Origin: Malus domestica
Taxonomy: Eukaryota > Streptophyta > Magnoliopsida > Rosales > Rosaceae
Direction: 5' to 3'
Assembly (NCBI RefSeq): GCF_042453785.1
Contig: NC_091661.1
Location: 27,147,501-27,211,500 of the forward strand
Length of the DNA stretch: 64,000 nt
The notes below the pieces were generated by a model that saw only the letters and a program-made list of their open reading frames with translations, did not search any database and was not told the origin of the DNA. Below are positions 61,184 through 64,000 of the stretch, piece by piece. A program made the translations under genes and the position numbers. How positions within the stretch are numbered: the stretch's first letter is position 1; each line of letters starts with the position of its first letter.

Positions 61184-64000
61184 TCATGGCCGAAAGTTCC
61201 ACGGGTTCCAATCACATCCCTCAGAGCTTGCAGGAAGAGCTCCAGCGTTTGATCCCCCAGAGTGCCGAAAGTCACAAGGAAACATGTTTGTTTCTGCGGC
61301 ACCTAGCCCTAGTGAGCTTGCAGGAGGAGCTCCAGTGTTTGACCCCCCTCCACTCCGACCATGCCCAAACCATTGATCTATGTCTGACAAATTTATAGGC
61401 CTCATGCTGATTCCAGAGGCTGGTGTGCCCGAGCCTTGCCCTTGCTGCTGGAATGGTTTGAAGTCAGGTATTTGTGGTCCTATCTCCGCTTGCCTCAACC
61501 CGTTCAGACCTTGGCTTGCCTGCTCGAAACTATTACTTCCATACAGTGTGCTTCCACTACCACCCATAGGTTGAAATTGATGCTGTCCACCTCCAAAACA
61601 ATTTGAGTTCAGCCCATGTGTGGAGCCAAAGGCTGGGCTCCAACTTGAATTAGAAATAATTGGAGGGCAATGCCACCTTATCGAAGAAGGCGGTGACTGG
61701 CCATAAACCTTTTCACAGTTCCCCCTTAGATCTGAAGCAGGCAGACCAGCTATAAAAGGATTCCTACCCCTACCAACATCAGTCCCAATGCTGTTGTTAA
61801 ACAAGGCATTGATTGAGGGCACAGTCCCAATATACTGACCATTATGGTGCTCAATGTTTGTTTGAGCACCGGAGTATAGAGGTGGGGTGGAACTCCGAAG
61901 GATATTTGAAGGTTGAGTATTTATGATGCCATTCTGAAATAATGCCACATTAAGATCTAGATCACTAAACTGAAAGTTTGAAGTTGAATTACAAGGATTA
62001 AGAACTCCGGCTGTTTGTAACTTCTGCTCGGCAACCCCTTGCGCTGTTACAAGCAAATGCAGAATACTGAATTAAGTCCTTGATCAATATCTCATATGAA
62101 ATAAGGATAGTCGAGTACTTTATAATTACTGTAGCCAAAATGTAAATTTCAAAGTTGAACTTGGGGCATGCGTAGTTTGTACTTACACCGACCCCTTAAA
62201 GGCATCCCATAAGTTGACCTATCAGCATAACTGTTCATGATGTTCTTGCTCCTCTTACCAGCTCTTGATATTTTCGAGGAACATACACTTTCAAAACTTT
62301 TATAATCTTTCTCGAGGGCTTCAAACAATTCCACCGCTAGATTTTTCATATCACAAGCCTGGACAACCATAAATTGAATATAGTTAAGGAGAAAATGGAG
62401 ATTTCAAGAGCATAAAATGTTGGTCAACCTTGACGATAACAACAGTGCTCAGTGGACTGACCTTTCGATTAAAGATGGAAGATGGAGCGTTGTATGACAT
62501 TGCATTACTGAATACCAAAAACACATCGTGCTGTACATCAACCAAAGGAACATCAAAACTAAAGCACCAGATTTGTGTATCAGTATTAACAATACAATCA
62601 CAAATGTGATGGAATGGAACACAGTTTCTTTTAATCCTACCACCATAAAGTAGAACAAAAACTAAATTTGATAAGGAAACTTATGAACCAAACCCAGCCG
62701 ACCTGTTTACGCCGAAACAAATGTGTATACACATGCTGACTCAAATTTTTCAGCAAATACAGAAGGGGAGAGGAGATTAAATACAGAAGCTCAAAAACCA
62801 GTTCTCTCTTCCGAGCCTTACTGAAAGGAAAAACAAGTAGAGAACTAAGGAGTATAGAAGCACACCTGAAATTCTTCCAGTGTTCTGTAGCTTCCTCCAC
62901 TGAGTTTTTCTGAAATCGTGCCGAAATCCATTGGCTCTTTAATGATATCATTGTACCCTTTAACCTTTCACATCAAGAACCATATATTAGCAACTATAAA
63001 AGTATATACACTTGGAAAGACCATAAATAAAGAGGGCAAACCTCTTGTGGGTTTACTGGTTTTGCAAACATATTGTACAAGTCTTTCCTGTAGTTAAAGT
63101 TGAAGAAAGATAAAGGCATTAACTTTCTTGATGAGGAATTCACTGAAGAAGGAGCTAATCACTTATACGAGCAAAAGAAAAAAAATTTCACTTCGTAAAT
63201 ATTATAGCATGGCCAACTATATATACTCCCTAAGAAAAGATGTCATAACCCAGAGTTTACTTTTGCAGAACGCTAAGAAGCAGTTCAAGCTTCCCTGATT
63301 CTGGTAGAGGTGCCTCCGATAGTGCAGCTACTTGATTAAATACAAGAAAAATGAATTAGTGAGTCTTTTCCATCATAGCATAAATATATATAAAGTTGCA
63401 ATTTAAATCTTAAGAGGAAAAGAAGTACATACCACCACCAGAGTTTGTACAATTGTTGTTGCTCGAATTACCAACCTACAATTTATGAACAAAAGAAAAA
63501 AGAATAAAAAACAATGACACCTGTGCAAAATCCACAATAAATAAACTTGTCCTTCCATTCAAAATAAAATAACTTAAATAAAACACAAGTATTTAGAAAA
63601 GAATGCAGAGTGCCTACCAGATTTTATTACTAAGAAATTATGCTTGATTAAAAAAACTCAAAACAATAAATTAATCATCATATAGTCTGATATATTTATT
63701 TAATATCAGGTATACATACATAAATATATACTATGTTAACACAATTCAACATTTCCACCTCTTGTTCAATAACTGTTCCAGTTTTCACAGCATTATTAAG
63801 GACACACCTCTGTTTTCAAAGGATGCTCATTTCTACTTGCAGCCAGATCTTGGACAGGTCTACTCTTAACCCTTTTTCTTCTCCGTTTATGGCAGGAATC
63901 ATCTTCTTCAGAAGACACATCCTCTTCTGCATAACATATTAATGTGCCCTTACTTTCCGCCCTTGATTCAAGTTCCAACAATCTCGCACTTCTTCTTCTT
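61184..64000 (-). CDS. Bromodomain protein, N-terminus beyond window
   Basis: Eight visible exons, 64000-63808 (cut by edge), 63475-63433, 63330-63261, 63087-63042, 62964-62866, 62530-62462, 62358-62187 and 62043-61184, give 516 residues with phases that all close. First comes an acidic and basic region (RRRSARLLELE, EEDVSSEEDDSC, then KRRRKRVKSRP, a nuclear signal). The bromodomain follows (PLPESGKLELLLSVLQKKDLY, FAKPVNPQEVKGYNDIIKEP, MDFGTISEKL, DVFLVFSNAMSYNAPSSIF). It should bind acetyl-lysine on histones, with SYNAP holding the key Asn. The C-terminal ~280 residues are Gly/Ser/Asn/Gln-rich and likely disordered. Plant relatives such as At5g55040 are subunits of chromatin complexes, so a nuclear role in transcription is expected. 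Confidence 0.9.

Overview
This window is plant nuclear DNA. It has spliced genes with canonical GT-AG introns, AT-rich intergenic space, copia-type LTR elements, MITEs and a tRNA-derived SINE. The resistance-type receptor-like proteins at 52-59.5 kb strongly resemble the apple HcrVf family as I remember it, and several dispersed repeats look like ones common in apple and pear. I infer a Rosaceae (Malus/Pyrus type) genome. This rests on recognition, not on a search.

Layout. 1-0.87 kb: an unrecognised open frame running off the left edge on the minus strand. 0.9-8.4 kb: an LRR receptor-like pseudokinase gene (minus) sandwiched between two direct copies of a ~2.4 kb noncoding block. 8.4-10.4 kb: intergenic, with two fold-back MITEs. 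10.7-12.5 kb: a three-exon mitochondrial Coa1/Tim21-like protein (minus). 14.0-17.9 kb: ribosomal protein L10 (minus), whose third intron holds a very young, short LTR element. 18.9-21.2 kb: cytosolic glyoxalase II (plus, seven exons), divergent from RPL10. 22.2-24.2 kb: MITEs and a 1.45 kb ATATCG-rich element. 24.7-28.5 kb: a RING/multi-membrane-span E3 ligase of RNFT type (plus, eight exons). 28.5-38.6 kb: gene-poor, but with a MIR319 precursor at 33.9-34.3 kb, a 1.1 kb Mutator-like element with ~255 bp inverted ends, and fold-back MITEs. 38.6-45.5 kb: a nearly whole Ty1/copia element with identical LTRs. 47.2-49.3 kb: an ATG18-type autophagy PROPPIN (plus). 49.7-50.9 kb: an SRC2-like C2-domain protein (minus). 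51.2-51.6 kb: a miniature LTR relic. 52.1-59.5 kb: three HcrVf-like receptor-like protein copies in rising states of decay. 61.2-64 kb: a bromodomain protein, cut by the right edge (minus).

The genes do not form a pathway. They are housekeeping, regulatory and immune genes typical of a euchromatic plant arm. The most informative features are the MIR319 locus, the receptor-like protein cluster, the duplicated flanks of the pseudokinase, and the many transposon insertions with readable target-site duplications. I found no convincing new multi-gene system. The best leads for something unnamed are the left-edge frame and the two 1.1-1.5 kb non-autonomous DNA elements.
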